Positions 24,298-34,530 of a stretch of 64,000 nt of DNA are shown one piece after another. Position 1 is the stretch's first letter; each line of letters begins with the position of its first letter. The DNA comes from JAKFWF01 sp963750535 (GTDB taxonomy: Bacteria > Pseudomonadota > Alphaproteobacteria > Rhizobiales > Hyphomicrobiaceae), in assembly GCA_963750535.1 (NCBI GenBank), contig CAVVRF010000032.1, positions 186,001-250,000 of the forward strand, given 5' to 3'. A program made the position numbers and the translations under genes. The notes under the pieces were generated by a model. The model was not told the DNA's origin and ran no database searches. It worked only from the letters and a program-made list of their open reading frames with translations.

Positions 24298-25545
24298 CTA
24301 TTGCTGCGCCTTCTGCTGCTTGCTGCGCCATTCCAGGAACTGCTGGAACAGGCGCTCCTGCTCGGCGGCATTACCGGGCGCGACCCGGCTCGCCTGCTGG
24401 CGGGCAAGCTGAGGATCGATCGGCGCGGCGGCACTTGACTGCGTGGCAGTACGGTCGAGCATCTCCTGGGCGGCGGGGAAGCGCTTCCAGCCCTTCAGCT
24501 CGCCGGCGAGGTTGGTCTCCTTCCACTTGACGTGGCGGGGCGGCTTCTGGAAATCCGGGAACTGGGAGAAGAACGCCTGGGTGAACTTGGCGACCCGGCG
24601 ATAGCGATCGGTGTCGCGCGGCCAGTTGTAGGCCGCAAGCACCGCGCCGATCGCGATCGTCTCGATCTTCTGTCCCTTCGGGATCGCGTTCGGATAATCC
24701 TGGTTCTCCAGCACGGCCGGGAAGTAATCCTGCTCCAGGGCCTCAGTATAGGGGATCGGCAGCAGCTTCATGCCGGGCTCGAGGGTGAGCTTGGCGAACG
24801 ATGCCGACGGCTTGCCGGCGATCAGCACGGTCGCCGCGATCTCGCCGCTCTTGATCTTGAGGAACGCGTCGGACTGGCCCATGTTGACCTCGACCGGCTT
24901 GACGCCGAGGGCCTCGAAGATCAGCCGCGACGAGAACTGCGTGCCGCTGCCGGCATCGCTGAAGTTGACCTTCTTGCCCTCGAGATCCTTGAACGAATTG
25001 ATGCCCTCGCCGGCGAGCAGGTGCAACTCCTCGTTGTAGAGCTTGGCGATGTAGGCCAGCCGGTTCTCGATGTTGCTGCCGAAGTCGTTGTTCTTCTTCA
25101 GGTACGACATCAGGTCGGACTGGGTGATGCCGAGATCGATGCCGCGCAGGTGCAGGATGTCCTTGACGTTCTGATACGCGCCCTTGCCGATCACCGGCAG
25201 GATGCGCAGGTCGTCGCCGTTATCGAGCACCGCCGACATGTCGTAGGTCAGGAACAGGTAGGTGCCGTTCGGGTTGCCCGAGATGATCGCAACCGTATTC
25301 TGGTTGAGCCGCTCGGTGAGCTCTGCGTGGCTCGACCGGCCGGCCGGACCGCGCGCCGGGCGCGCGGCGGCGGCGGGCGCGGCGCCCGCCTTGGCCTGCG
25401 CCAACTCGATCAGATTGTTGGTGGCCGCGGCAGGCGGCTTCGACAGAAGCTGGGCGTGGGCCCTGGACGGACCCGAGACGAGGCCGCCCGACACTATACA
25501 GATCATGACGGCCATAGCCGCGAAGGTTCGCTGCACGCTATCCAT
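24298..25545 (-). CDS. TAXI-family TRAP-type solute-binding protein
   Basis: A 415-residue exported protein of the TAXI solute-binding family. Residues about 1-32 are a signal peptide. After an Ala/Pro-rich linker (about 45-72), the binding lobes start near residue 80; typical segments are GKGAYQNVKDILHLRGIDLG, ITQSDLMSYL and VNFSDAGSGTQFSSRLIFEA. TAXI proteins normally deliver substrate to a fused 4TM-12TM TRAP permease, but no permease gene adjoins. It is longer than the usual 320-residue members because of the linker and a Gln-rich C-terminal tail (RLFQQFLEWRSKQQKAQQ). This looks like an orphan or sensory binding protein. Confidence 0.85.
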   Translation of the reverse strand: MDSVQRTFAAMAVMICIVSGGLVSGPSRAHAQLLSKPPAAATNNLIELAQAKAGAAPAAAARPARGPAGRSSHAELTERLNQNTVAIISGNPNGTYLFLTYDMSAVLDNGDDLRILPVIGKGAYQNVKDILHLRGIDLGITQSDLMSYLKKNNDFGSNIENRLAYIAKLYNEELHLLAGEGINSFKDLEGKKVNFSDAGSGTQFSSRLIFEALGVKPVEVNMGQSDAFLKIKSGEIAATVLIAGKPSASFAKLTLEPGMKLLPIPYTEALEQDYFPAVLENQDYPNAIPKGQKIETIAIGAVLAAYNWPRDTDRYRRVAKFTQAFFSQFPDFQKPPRHVKWKETNLAGELKGWKRFPAAQEMLDRTATQSSAAAPIDPQLARQQASRVAPGNAAEQERLFQQFLEWRSKQQKAQQ

Positions 25546-25850
25546 CCCCAACAGTTGGATCGCAACGGCGCCCCCGCAACCGGCTCGATAAGCCCTTCTA
25601 CCGGATTGCGCCGGAAGAGGGAACCGATAAGCGATCTGTTTTTCACGTCGGCCTCACCCGACCGTGAACAAACTTGGCGTCAATTGTGAGCCGCCGATGA
25701 TCAGATTGTGGCTGTTTTGCGGCATTATCGCACGGGGACCCGGTTGCGTTCGATCGTTGACATGGCAGGGCGGTGACGCTTAACGAGCGCCCAGCCAATT
25801 CAACGGCCTTTTACCTGCGTGGTTGGCAGTGAGTGAAAGGAGAACACCCG
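25546..25850. other. Divergent intergenic region upstream of thrS, 305 bp
   Basis: Separates the TAXI gene start (minus strand) from thrS (plus strand). Apart from the likely thrS promoter at 25757-25785, I see no coding frame, T-box-like structure or strong palindrome. Confidence 0.4.
25757..25785 (+). promoter_or_regulatory. Probable thrS promoter
   Basis: TTGACA (25757-25762) is a perfect -35 hexamer, followed after 17 bases by TTAACG (25780-25785) as a moderate -10. It lies 66 bases upstream of the thrS start, in an otherwise non-coding region. The ribosome-binding site AAAGGAG at about 25837 is strong. Confidence 0.45.
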
Positions 25851-27837
25851 ATGTCCGAAGTCACCCTCACCATGCCCGACGGCGCCAAGCGCCGCATTGC
25901 CAAGGGCACGCACCGGCCTCGATGTCGCAAAAGCGATCTCGCCGTCGCTGGCCAAGCGCACGGTGGCGATGACGCTCGACGGCGTGCTGACCGATCTTGC
26001 CGATCCGATCGACGCCGATGCCGCGATCAAGTTCGTGGCGCGCACCGATCCCGAGGCGCTCGAGCTCATCCGGCATGATTGCGCGCACGTGCTGGCGGAG
26101 GCCGTTCAGCAGCTTTGGCCGGGCACCCAGGTGACGATCGGCCCGGTGATCGAGAACGGCTTCTTCTACGATTTCGCCAAGGCCGAGCCGTTCCTGCCCG
26201 AGGACCTGCCGCGGATCGAGAAGCGGATGGCCGAGATCATCGCCCGCAATGCTCCCTTCACCAAAGAGGTGTGGAGCCGCGACAAGGCCAAGGACTTCTT
26301 TCGCTCGAAGGGCGAGCTGTTCAAGGTCGAGCTGGTCGATGCGATCCCGGCCGGTGAGGACTTGAAGATCTACGCCCAGGGCGAATGGATGGACCTGTGC
26401 CGTGGCCCGCACATGACCTCCACCGGCGGCATCGGCAAGGCCTTCAAGCTCACCAAGTTCGCCGGCTCCTACTGGCGCGGCGACGCGAAGAACCCGCAGC
26501 TGCAGCGCGTCTACGGCACCGCCTTTGCCACCGAGGCGGAGCTCGCCGCCTACCTGAAGCAGATCGAGGAAGCGGAGAAGCGCGACCATCGCAAGCTCGG
26601 CCGCGAGATGGACCTCTATCACTTCCAGGAGGAAGGTCCCGGTGTCGTCTTCTGGCACGCCAACGGCTGGACCATGTTCCAGCAGTTGATCGCCTACATG
26701 CGCCGTAGGCTCGCCGAGGATTATCAGGAGGTGCAGGGACCGCAGCTGCTCGACAAGTCGCTGTGGGAGACCTCCGGCCACTGGGGCTGGTACGCCGACA
26801 ACATGTTCGCGGTGAAGTCGGCGACAGCCTTCCTCAACCCCGAGGACGACGCGGCCGAGCATCGCGTGTTCGCGCTGAAGCCGATGAATTGCCCCGGTCA
26901 TGTGCAGATCTTCAAGCACGGCCTCAAGAGCTATCGCGACCTGCCGATGCGGCTCGCCGAGTTCGGCTGCGTGCATCGCTACGAGCCGTCGGGCGCGCTG
27001 CACGGCTTGATGCGCGTGCGCGGCTTCACCCAGGACGACGCGCACATCTTCTGCACCGAAGAGCAGCTCGAAGCCGAGTGTCTCAAGATCAACGACCTGA
27101 TGATGTCGGTCTACAAGGACTTCGGCTTCGAGGAGGTGGTGGTGAAGCTCGCCACCCGGCCCGAGAAGCGCGTCGGCACCGACGCCATGTGGGACCACGC
27201 CGAAGGTATCCTGAAGAAGGTGCTGTCGAGGATGGCGGCCGAGGACAACCGCATCAAGACCGGCATCAATGAGGGCGAAGGCACGTTCTACGGCCCGAAG
27301 TTCGAATACACCCTGCGCGATGCAATCGGGCGGGAATGGCAGTGCGGCACCACGCAGGTCGACTTCAATCTGCCGGAGCGGTTTGGTGCGTTCTACATCG
27401 CAGCCGACGGCGCAAAGACGCAGCCGGTGATGGTGCATCGCGCCATCTGCGGCTCGCTCGAACGCTTCCTCGGCATCCTGCTCGAGAACTGCGCCGGCCA
27501 TCTGCCGTTGTGGCTCGCCCCGCGGCAGGTCGTGGTCGCGACGATCGTGTCGGATGCCGACGACTATGCCGACGTCGTCCTGAAGCAGTTGAAGGCGGCA
27601 GGCCTCAGGGGCGAGGTCGACCTGCGCAACGAGAAGATCAACTACAAGGTGCGCGAGCACTCCGAGGCCAAGGTGCCGGTGATGCTGGTGGTCGGGCGGC
27701 GCGAGGCGGAGGAGGGCAAGGTCGCGATGCGGCGGCTCGGCAGCAACGAGAACAAGGTGATGGGTCTCGCCGAGGCGATCACGATGCTGCAGGACGAGGC
27801 GATGCCGCCCGACATCAGGCGGGCGCGGGCAGGCTAG
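25851..27837 (+). CDS. thrS: Threonyl-tRNA synthetase (single-base frameshift near N-terminus)
   Basis: Class II synthetase charging tRNA-Thr. The TGS domain starts at MSEVTLTMPDGAKRR, the editing domain carries HDCAHVLAEAVQQLWP and the zinc site is completed by the catalytic-core Cys in ALKPMNCPGHVQI. Class II motif 2 contains FGCVHRYEPSGALHGLMRVR and motif 3 contains HRAICGSLERFLGIL. The frame is broken at about 25911: an extra C in ACG-C-ACC shifts the TGS domain out of frame, and removing it restores KGTTGLDVAKAI. An essential gene should not be broken, so I read this as a sequencing error. Length after repair is about 660 residues, normal for the family. Confidence 0.92.
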
Positions 27838-27842
27838 CGTCC

Positions 27843-27896
27843 CGTTCGCGAAGTTCGTCACCTTTCGCGGCGATGACTGTACGAACTTCGCGAACG
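27843..27896. repeat. Perfect 16-bp inverted repeat after thrS
   Basis: CGTTCGCGAAGTTCGT (27843-27858) and its exact complement ACGAACTTCGCGAACG (27881-27896) flank a 22-base loop. It begins 6 bases after the thrS stop. It can form a strong hairpin but has no T-run, so it is either a Rho-type 3' structure or part of a palindromic repeat element. It shares the core CGAAGTTCG with the next palindrome. Confidence 0.85.
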
Positions 27897-27921
27897 ATAA
27901 GGACACTAGCAGGCCATTGAT

Positions 27922-28001
27922 CCTAGTGTGATTCAGATTCCGAAGTTCGCAACTCGGTGTTGCCGGGAGGTGATTGCGAACTTCGGAATCATCACACTAG
28001 G
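27922..28001. repeat. Long imperfect palindrome upstream of ethD
   Basis: The left arm (27922-27951) and right arm (27975-28001) pair over 27 bases, interrupted only by a 3-base bulge (CAG) in the left arm. The outer part is CCTAGTGTGAT/ATCACACTAGG and the inner part GATTCCGAAGTTCGCA/TGCGAACTTCGGAATC. The loop is 23 bases. A second pairing option exists: ACACTAG at 27903-27909 can pair with CTAGTGT at 27923-27929. It ends only 20 bases before the ethD start, so it would lie in that gene's leader. Confidence 0.85.
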
Positions 28002-28020
28002 CGCAAGGGGGAGAATGGCG

Positions 28021-28330
28021 ATGGCGCGACTGGTTGCGATCTACAGCATGCCAAAGGACACGGCGGCGTTCGACGCATATTACTACGGCACGCACGTGCC
28101 GTTGGCGAAGAAGCTTCCCGGGCTGACGCGCTACGAGGTCAGCACGGGCACGGTGACCGCGCCGGCCAGCAGCAAGGGCGTGTATCTCGTCGCGACCCTG
28201 CATTTCGCCAGCATGGATGAGCTCAACCGGGCGCTCGGCTCGGCCGAGGGCAAGGCGACGGCGCGCGACCTCGCCAATTTCGCGACCGGCGGCGTCGACC
28301 TGCTTGATGTTCGACGGCCGGGACATCTGA
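28021..28330 (+). CDS. EthD family protein (single-base frameshift near C-terminus)
   Basis: A small ferredoxin-like alpha/beta-barrel protein of about 102 residues, EthD family. Typical features are VAIYSMPKDTAAFDAYYYGT (conserved HVPLAKKLPGL after it), LVATLHFASMDEL and ANFATGGVDLL. EthD proteins occur with ether-degrading P450 systems or as stand-alone proteins of unknown function; no P450 is near. An extra T at about 28304 (CTGCTTGATG instead of CTGCTGATG) shifts the frame; removing it gives the usual ending DLLMFDGRDI and a stop at 28328-28330. GGGGGAG upstream best fits the ATG at 28021. Confidence 0.8.
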
Positions 28331-28427
28331 CGGCCGGGCGGATCAACCGTGACGACGAGGGAAACAATGAAGCCGGAGCGTTGCCGCTCCGGCTCTTGTC
28401 GATTGAGCGGCTCGATCTATTCGTCGC

Positions 28428-28730
28428 TCAGTACCAGCGGCGCTCCCGCGGGTGCCACCAACCGGTGCGGCCGCCCTCCGAACGCCAGATCCAGTAGCGG
28501 CCGGGGCTCGGCGGACGGCACACGACGCGGCCATAAAGGCGCGAGTGATAGTGCCAGCCGCGCGGTCCAAGCACGCACGCGCGGTGGAAGTCATGGACCT
28601 TCTCGACCAGCGAGGTGTCGGCCACGGCGCCACCGCCGGCGACGCCGCCCAGGGGCGCCGCGCTGGCGGTCGAAACAGCGAGCAGCCCGGCGGTCGCCAG
28701 ACCGGCCGCGCCAAGCATTGCATTCTTCAT
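28428..28730 (-). CDS. Small exported protein, Rhizobiales type
   Basis: A 100-residue protein with a signal peptide (residues about 1-25, ending STASA/APL). The mature part holds VEKVHDFHRACVLGPRGWHY, HSRLYGRVVCRPPSP and the terminal tryptophan/arginine-rich WWHPRERRWY. This tail is common in short secreted proteins of Bradyrhizobium-like bacteria; no function is known. The two cysteines may form a disulfide. It is convergent with ethD and isolated otherwise. Confidence 0.7.
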   Translation of the reverse strand: MKNAMLGAAGLATAGLLAVSTASAAPLGGVAGGGAVADTSLVEKVHDFHRACVLGPRGWHYHSRLYGRVVCRPPSPGRYWIWRSEGGRTGWWHPRERRWY

Positions 28731-28921
28731 CAGTTTTCCCTTCCTAGAGGTTGAGCGATCGAGGACGACCGCCCGGAGTGACCCCGGCAATCTCTCAACG
28801 GCGCATATGTCGAAAATCTGTCGCTCGCCGCCCAGCCGCCGCCGAAACGCATTTCAGATCTGCGCCAGGAACCGCACTGGTTTGCTCGCTCGCCGCAATT
28901 CGCAGCGCGGCGCGATGGGTT

Positions 28922-29383
28922 TTAGCCGCGGCCGCGATAGGGCGCGACCCCCTGGTCCGGCAGCCATACGCCAGCCGGCAAGGTGCCCACCTGCCAGAAT
29001 ACGTCGATCGGGATGCCGCCGCGCGGATACCAGTAGCCGCCGATCCGCAGGTACGCCGGCTCGAGCAATGCCGCGAGGCGCTTGCCGACCGCCACCGTGC
29101 AGTCCTCGTGGAAGGCGCCGTGGTTGCGGAACGAGGCGAGGTAGAGCTTCAGGCTCTTGCTCTCGACCAGCCAGGCGGCGGGGACATAGTCGATCACCAG
29201 ATGGGCGAAATCCGGCTGGCCGGTCACCGGACAGAGCGAGGTGAACTCGGGCGCGGTGAAGCGGGCAACGTAGGGCGTATCGGGATGCGGGTTCGCCACC
29301 CGGTCGAGGATGGCCTCGGCGGGGCTCGCCGGCAATGCCGACTGCCGGCCCAGGTGCTGGCTGCTCATTGGCTGCTGCGACAT
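28922..29383 (-). CDS. queF: NADPH-dependent 7-cyano-7-deazaguanine reductase
   Basis: A 153-residue unimodular QueF (tunneling fold) that reduces preQ0 to preQ1 in queuosine synthesis. The catalytic Cys is in EFTSLCPVTGQPDFA, and the signature ESKSLKLYLASFRNHGAFHE with the substrate-binding Glu and His is intact. It forms a queuosine group with the downstream-oriented transporter and queC on the same strand, about 14 bases after the transporter gene. Confidence 0.95.
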   Translation of the reverse strand: MSQQPMSSQHLGRQSALPASPAEAILDRVANPHPDTPYVARFTAPEFTSLCPVTGQPDFAHLVIDYVPAAWLVESKSLKLYLASFRNHGAFHEDCTVAVGKRLAALLEPAYLRIGGYWYPRGGIPIDVFWQVGTLPAGVWLPDQGVAPYRGRG

Positions 29384-29396
29384 GCTCAGTCTCCGT

Positions 29397-29957
29397 TCAG
29401 GCCGGGACCATGGCGAGGCGCTCGTCGCGTCGCCGCAACCAGGCGATCATCGGGATCGTCAGCAGCACCATCCAGGCCTTGCCGACTACCTGGCCGGCGA
29501 GATAGTCGAGGCTGCCGAACGCAAGGCCGAGAAACAGGACGCTATCGACGACGAGCCCGACGGTGCTGCTGGCGACCACCGCCAGCACCAGTCCCCGCCG
29601 CTGCAATGGCGTGTAGACCGCGAGATCGGCGCCTTCCGACATCAGGAACGCGGCGGCCGAGGCGATCACCAGCATCGGCGGCGCCACCAGGGCCGACAGC
29701 GCGGTGCCGGCAAGGATCGCCACCACTGCCCAGCCGACCCCGAGCCGGCGCTGCACCAGATCGCGCAGCACCAGGGCGAGGCCGATCATGGCGACGCCGC
29801 TCGGCGCCTTGAGACCGGGCGCGACCGGGATCAGGCAGGGTCCGTTCGGCACGCAGACGGTGCCGACGTTGCCGATCAGCCAGTTGGCGGCGGGGATGCA
29901 GAGCGCGAAGGCCAGCAGGAACAGCAGGCCTTCCGCCGTGCGGCGGTCGAGGTTCAT
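29397..29957 (-). CDS. Queuosine precursor transporter (VUT family)
   Basis: A 186-residue membrane protein with about six helices, of the VUT/YhhQ family that imports queuosine precursors such as preQ0 or preQ1. Characteristic parts are SEGADLAVYTPLQRR and STVGLVVDSVLFLGLAFGSL. It lies 13 bases upstream of queF, between it and queC, which supports the role. Salvage and synthesis genes together suggest the cell can both make and scavenge the precursor. ATG at 29957. Confidence 0.85.
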   Translation of the reverse strand: MNLDRRTAEGLLFLLAFALCIPAANWLIGNVGTVCVPNGPCLIPVAPGLKAPSGVAMIGLALVLRDLVQRRLGVGWAVVAILAGTALSALVAPPMLVIASAAAFLMSEGADLAVYTPLQRRGLVLAVVASSTVGLVVDSVLFLGLAFGSLDYLAGQVVGKAWMVLLTIPMIAWLRRRDERLAMVPA

Positions 29958-30197
29958 GGCGGATCTCCGATTTCTATAGCGCAACGAGATGGCGCGCTGG
30001 ACCCAAGGTCCCTGGTTGCAGGTGGCGCGGTGGTAGCGCAGCAGGCGGGGCGGCGGCAACGGTTAATTGCAGGCGAGCGCGGAGCTTCCGGAGCAAGCGG
30101 GAGATCCGCGCCGCTACGACCATTGAGTTCCGTAACACTCGCCATGGGCCCGCGGCTGGGCGCAGGGGCTCGCGACGGCGCCGGTCCCCCACGCGCC

Positions 30198-30446
30198 TCA
30201 ATACGTCAGCGCGGCCTTGATCGCGGCGAGCTCGGCCTTGGGGTCGGCAAAGGCTTCGTAGGCGTGGCCGGAACGGCGATACCAATAGCGCGCGTTGCCT
30301 TCGTCGCCCTCGATCTTGTGCAGGCAGGCATGCAGCCAGCAGAAGTCGCGGTCGTCCTCGTCCCGCTGGGCGATTTTGTGCGCCTCGTCCCAGCGACCCG
30401 CGATCGCGAGCTCGACGCCTTCGATCAGTGCTTGCCGGCTTGCCAT
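30198..30446 (-). CDS. Conserved hypothetical protein in queuosine cluster
   Basis: An 82-residue soluble protein, MASRQALIEGVELAIAGRWD at the start, then HKIAQRDEDDRDFCWLHACL and RYWYRRSGHAYEAF. It looks all-helical, resembling a single TPR-like hairpin unit. No catalytic motif is visible. Its start lies 22 bases inside the end of queC, so it is translationally coupled with that gene; a 240-base gap separates it from the transporter. I do not recognise the family. Confidence 0.75.
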   Translation of the reverse strand: MASRQALIEGVELAIAGRWDEAHKIAQRDEDDRDFCWLHACLHKIEGDEGNARYWYRRSGHAYEAFADPKAELAAIKAALTY

Positions 30447-31132
30447 GTCTCGTATCCTCGTCTGCGCAATTCACAGGCCGGGCACTCGCCGCAACCGTGG
30501 CCCCAGTCATGGCGACGATCCCGCACGCCTCTGTAGCAGGTATGCGAAAGCTCGACGACGAGCCTGGTGAGCGGCGGACCGCCAAGGCTCTCGCCGAGCG
30601 CCCAGGTCGCCGCCTTGTCGAGCCACATCAGCGGCGTCTCGATCGCGAAATCCCGCCCCATGCCGAGGCTGAGCGCGCGCGCGAGCGCCTGCAGCGTCTC
30701 GTCGCGGCAGTCGGGATAGCCGGAGTAGTCGGTTTCGCACATGCCGCCGACGAGCGTCGTGATCCCGCGCCGGTAGCCGAGTGCGGCGGCGTAGGTGAAG
30801 AACAGCAGATTGCGCCCGGGCACGAACGTGTTGGGCAGGCCGGCGGCGGTCATCTCGATCGCGACATCGCGGGTCAGGCCGGTGTCGCTGATCTGACCGA
30901 GCGTCGCAAGGTCGAGCACGTGGTCACAGCCGAGACGGCCGGCCCAGTTCGGAAACAGCTGCGGCAACGCCGCGCGGATCGCCTGGCGGGCTTCCAGCTC
31001 GACGGCGTGGCGCTGGCCGTAGGTGAAGCCGATCGTCTCGACGAGGTCATACCTGTCGAGCGCGTGTGCCAGCGCAACGGTCGAATCCTGCCCGCCGGAG
31101 AACAGGACCAGCGCTGCGGTTGCAGTCGTCAT
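30425..31132 (-). CDS. queC: 7-cyano-7-deazaguanine synthase
   Basis: A 235-residue QueC, the ATP-dependent enzyme converting 7-carboxy-7-deazaguanine to preQ0. The N-terminal PP-loop is LVLFSGGQDSTVALAHAL. The zinc-binding cysteines are at the C-terminus: HTCYRG and GHGCGECPACELRRRGYE. It is the first gene of the minus-strand queuosine group and divergent from eno. QueD and QueE, needed to make its substrate, are not in this window. Confidence 0.95.
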   Translation of the reverse strand: MTTATAALVLFSGGQDSTVALAHALDRYDLVETIGFTYGQRHAVELEARQAIRAALPQLFPNWAGRLGCDHVLDLATLGQISDTGLTRDVAIEMTAAGLPNTFVPGRNLLFFTYAAALGYRRGITTLVGGMCETDYSGYPDCRDETLQALARALSLGMGRDFAIETPLMWLDKAATWALGESLGGPPLTRLVVELSHTCYRGVRDRRHDWGHGCGECPACELRRRGYETWQAGKH

Positions 31133-31307
31133 GGGGATGGCTGGCTCCGCGGTTCTGGTTTGGTGTCGATGCGTGCGTCAGTATGGAGCGGAGCCTGCCC
31201 CGGATACAGGGGCTTTATGCGTTTCGAGGAACCGGCTAGAAGCGCCCCGATCGGGGCGATCCCGCCCTATTGCGCAGTTGCAATCCGCTCAGCATGAGGC
31301 CTGCCCC

Positions 31308-32594
<1,287 letters not shown>

Positions 32595-32739
32595 GCGGAT
32601 CGTGAAATCGTCCGAATTCGGGCGCCGGCTTTACTCGCTCTTAAGCTTGCGGGCCTAGCGTCGGTGGTGTTCGGGCCTCGATTGCCCTTGTTCCTGGTTT
32701 TGCGTTGGCCCAGGTCCGAACGACAAGACGAGGAGATCC

Positions 32740-33036
32740 ATGATCCGTCGACGGCTACCGCTGGTTCTGCTTGGCAGCCTGACAGTCGCGATCTACTTCG
32801 GCCATCATGCACTCAATGGTAGCCACGGCCTTCACGCGAGAAAGAATCTGATCGAGCGCTCCAGCATGCTGGAGCGCGACATCGCTCGCCTGGAGGCCGT
32901 GCGCGACCGTCTGCAGCGCGACGTGGCGCTGCTGGCGCCGGAAGCGCCCGATCCCGACATGGTGGCGTGGATCGCGGCCGATGTCCTCGGCTACGTGCCG
33001 AGCGGTGCCGTCGTTCTCGACCCGGCTCGCAGATAG
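32740..33036 (+). CDS. Septum formation initiator family protein (FtsB/DivIC-like)
   Basis: A 98-residue bitopic membrane protein: one N-terminal helix (residues about 6-22) then a coiled coil (about 30-65, KNLIERSSMLERDIARLEAV). FtsB/DivIC proteins join FtsQ and FtsL in the divisome. Position between eno and pdhA is the standard place for this gene in alphaproteobacteria. Confidence 0.85.
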   Translation: MIRRRLPLVLLGSLTVAIYFGHHALNGSHGLHARKNLIERSSMLERDIARLEAVRDRLQRDVALLAPEAPDPDMVAWIAADVLGYVPSGAVVLDPARR

Positions 33037-33200
33037 CCCCGCGGCGAGGCTCGTTCGATCCGACGCCTCGGCCAAATTCACTCCGACTCCGGCTCGAAAT
33101 TGCTTGCACCATGCTCTGGCAAGCCTGATACCGGTCGTGTAGCTTTCGACCAAAGTGGTGGATCGCCAGCGATCGCCGCCAGAAAATTCGAGGAGGCAGT

Positions 33201-34295
33201 ATGGCAGCCGGGGAGACGACGCGCGGGTTCACACCAGGCGTTACATTCCAGGAGCATGGCAGTGTTGCGTCTGGCGGGTTCAATGCGTCGCCGTCAGCGC
33301 GCACGGTTGCCGGACCGGCCGCTGCGCCCCTGCCGGAATTCACGCGCCAGCAGGAGATCACCGCCTACCGCGAGATGCTGCTGATCCGCCGCTTCGAGGA
33401 GAAGGCCGGACAGCTCTACGGCATGGGCTTCATCGGCGGCTTCTGTCATCTCTACATCGGCCAGGAAGCAGTAGTGGTCGGCCTGCAGATGGCCGCCAAG
33501 ACCGGCGACCAGGTCATTACAACCTATCGCGACCACGGCCACATGCTCGCCTGCGGCATGGACGCCAAGGGCGTGATGGCGGAGCTCACCGGACGGCGCG
33601 GCGGCTACAGTCGCGGCAAGGGCGGCTCGATGCACATGTTCAGCCGCGACAAGCAGTTCTTCGGCGGTCACGGCATCGTCGGCGCCTCGGTGCCGCTCGG
33701 CGCCGGCCTCGCATTCGCCAACAAGTACCGCGGCAACGACAACGTCTGCTTCTGCTATTTCGGCGACGGCGCGGTAAACCAGGGCCAGGTCTACGAGACC
33801 TTCAACATGGCCGAGCTGTGGAAGCTGCCGGTCATCTTCGTGATCGAGAACAACCGCTATGCGATGGGCACCGCGATCGAGCGGGCAAGTGCGACGACGA
33901 ACCTGTCGCAGCGCGGCCTGTCGTTCGACATTCCCGGCGAGCAGGTCGACGGCATGGACGTGCGCGCGGTGAAGGCGGCTGGCGACCGGGTGGTGAAGTG
34001 GGTTCGCGAGGGCAACGGCCCGTACATTCTCGAGATGATGACCTACCGCTATCGCGGCCACTCGATGTCGGACCCGGCCAAGTACCGTACCCGCGAGGAA
34101 GTGGACAAGGTGCGCGAGGAACGCGACCCGATCGAGCGCAGCCGCGTCCGGATGATGGAAAGCCGCATCGCCTCGGAGGACGAGCTCAAGGCGTTCGACA
34201 AGGAGATCCGCGAGGTCGTCAACGCCGCCGCCGAGTTCGCCCAGACCGACGCCGAACCGGATGCGGCCGAGCTCTACACGGACGTGTTGCTGTAG
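33201..34295 (+). CDS. pdhA: Pyruvate dehydrogenase E1 component, alpha subunit
   Basis: A 364-residue E1-alpha that binds thiamine diphosphate and decarboxylates pyruvate together with E1-beta. The ThDP motif is GDGAVNQGQVYETFNMAELW followed by KLPVIFVIENN. YRYRGHSMSDPAKYR is the conserved phosphorylation-loop region. The first 45 residues are a poorly conserved extension. It is followed by a small frame and pdhB, forming the pdh operon. Confidence 0.95.
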   Translation: MAAGETTRGFTPGVTFQEHGSVASGGFNASPSARTVAGPAAAPLPEFTRQQEITAYREMLLIRRFEEKAGQLYGMGFIGGFCHLYIGQEAVVVGLQMAAKTGDQVITTYRDHGHMLACGMDAKGVMAELTGRRGGYSRGKGGSMHMFSRDKQFFGGHGIVGASVPLGAGLAFANKYRGNDNVCFCYFGDGAVNQGQVYETFNMAELWKLPVIFVIENNRYAMGTAIERASATTNLSQRGLSFDIPGEQVDGMDVRAVKAAGDRVVKWVREGNGPYILEMMTYRYRGHSMSDPAKYRTREEVDKVREERDPIERSRVRMMESRIASEDELKAFDKEIREVVNAAAEFAQTDAEPDAAELYTDVLL

Positions 34296-34306
34296 GGGCC
34301 GCGGCC

Positions 34307-34492
34307 ATGACCGAGTTCGCCCGCAATCCAGCCACCTATGCCGACTTCGAGGCAGTGCCGCAGGAGAAGGGCTGCCTGCGGGCGCGCGCATTCGCAGGCG
34401 AGGACGCAGTCGGGGCGCCGCCGTTCTCCGCGATCACGTTTTCCCTCACTGCACTTTGGCCATTCGATCTTCCGGCCGACCCCGCCGCCTGA
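34307..34492 (+). CDS. Small unknown protein between pdhA and pdhB
   Basis: A 61-residue frame starting 11 bases after pdhA, with third-position GC bias like its neighbours over the first 40 codons. It reads MTEFARNPATYADFEAVPQE and ends with the hydrophobic LTALWPFDLPADPAA. I do not recognise the family. The gap it fills is small, and coding is supported only by position and composition. Confidence 0.35.
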   Translation: MTEFARNPATYADFEAVPQEKGCLRARAFAGEDAVGAPPFSAITFSLTALWPFDLPADPAA

Positions 34493-34530
34493 GCCCGCAC
34501 ACCCAACGCACCACCCGGACCAACAACACC

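Noticed and set aside
28021..28497. EthD protein with a long Arg/Pro-rich C-terminal extension
   Set aside because: The extension results from an extra T at about 28304; restoring the frame gives the normal EthD length.
29958..30197. preQ1 riboswitch upstream of the queuosine transporter
   Set aside because: No preQ1-I or preQ1-II pattern is recognisable in the 240-base gap, although a covariance search would be decisive.
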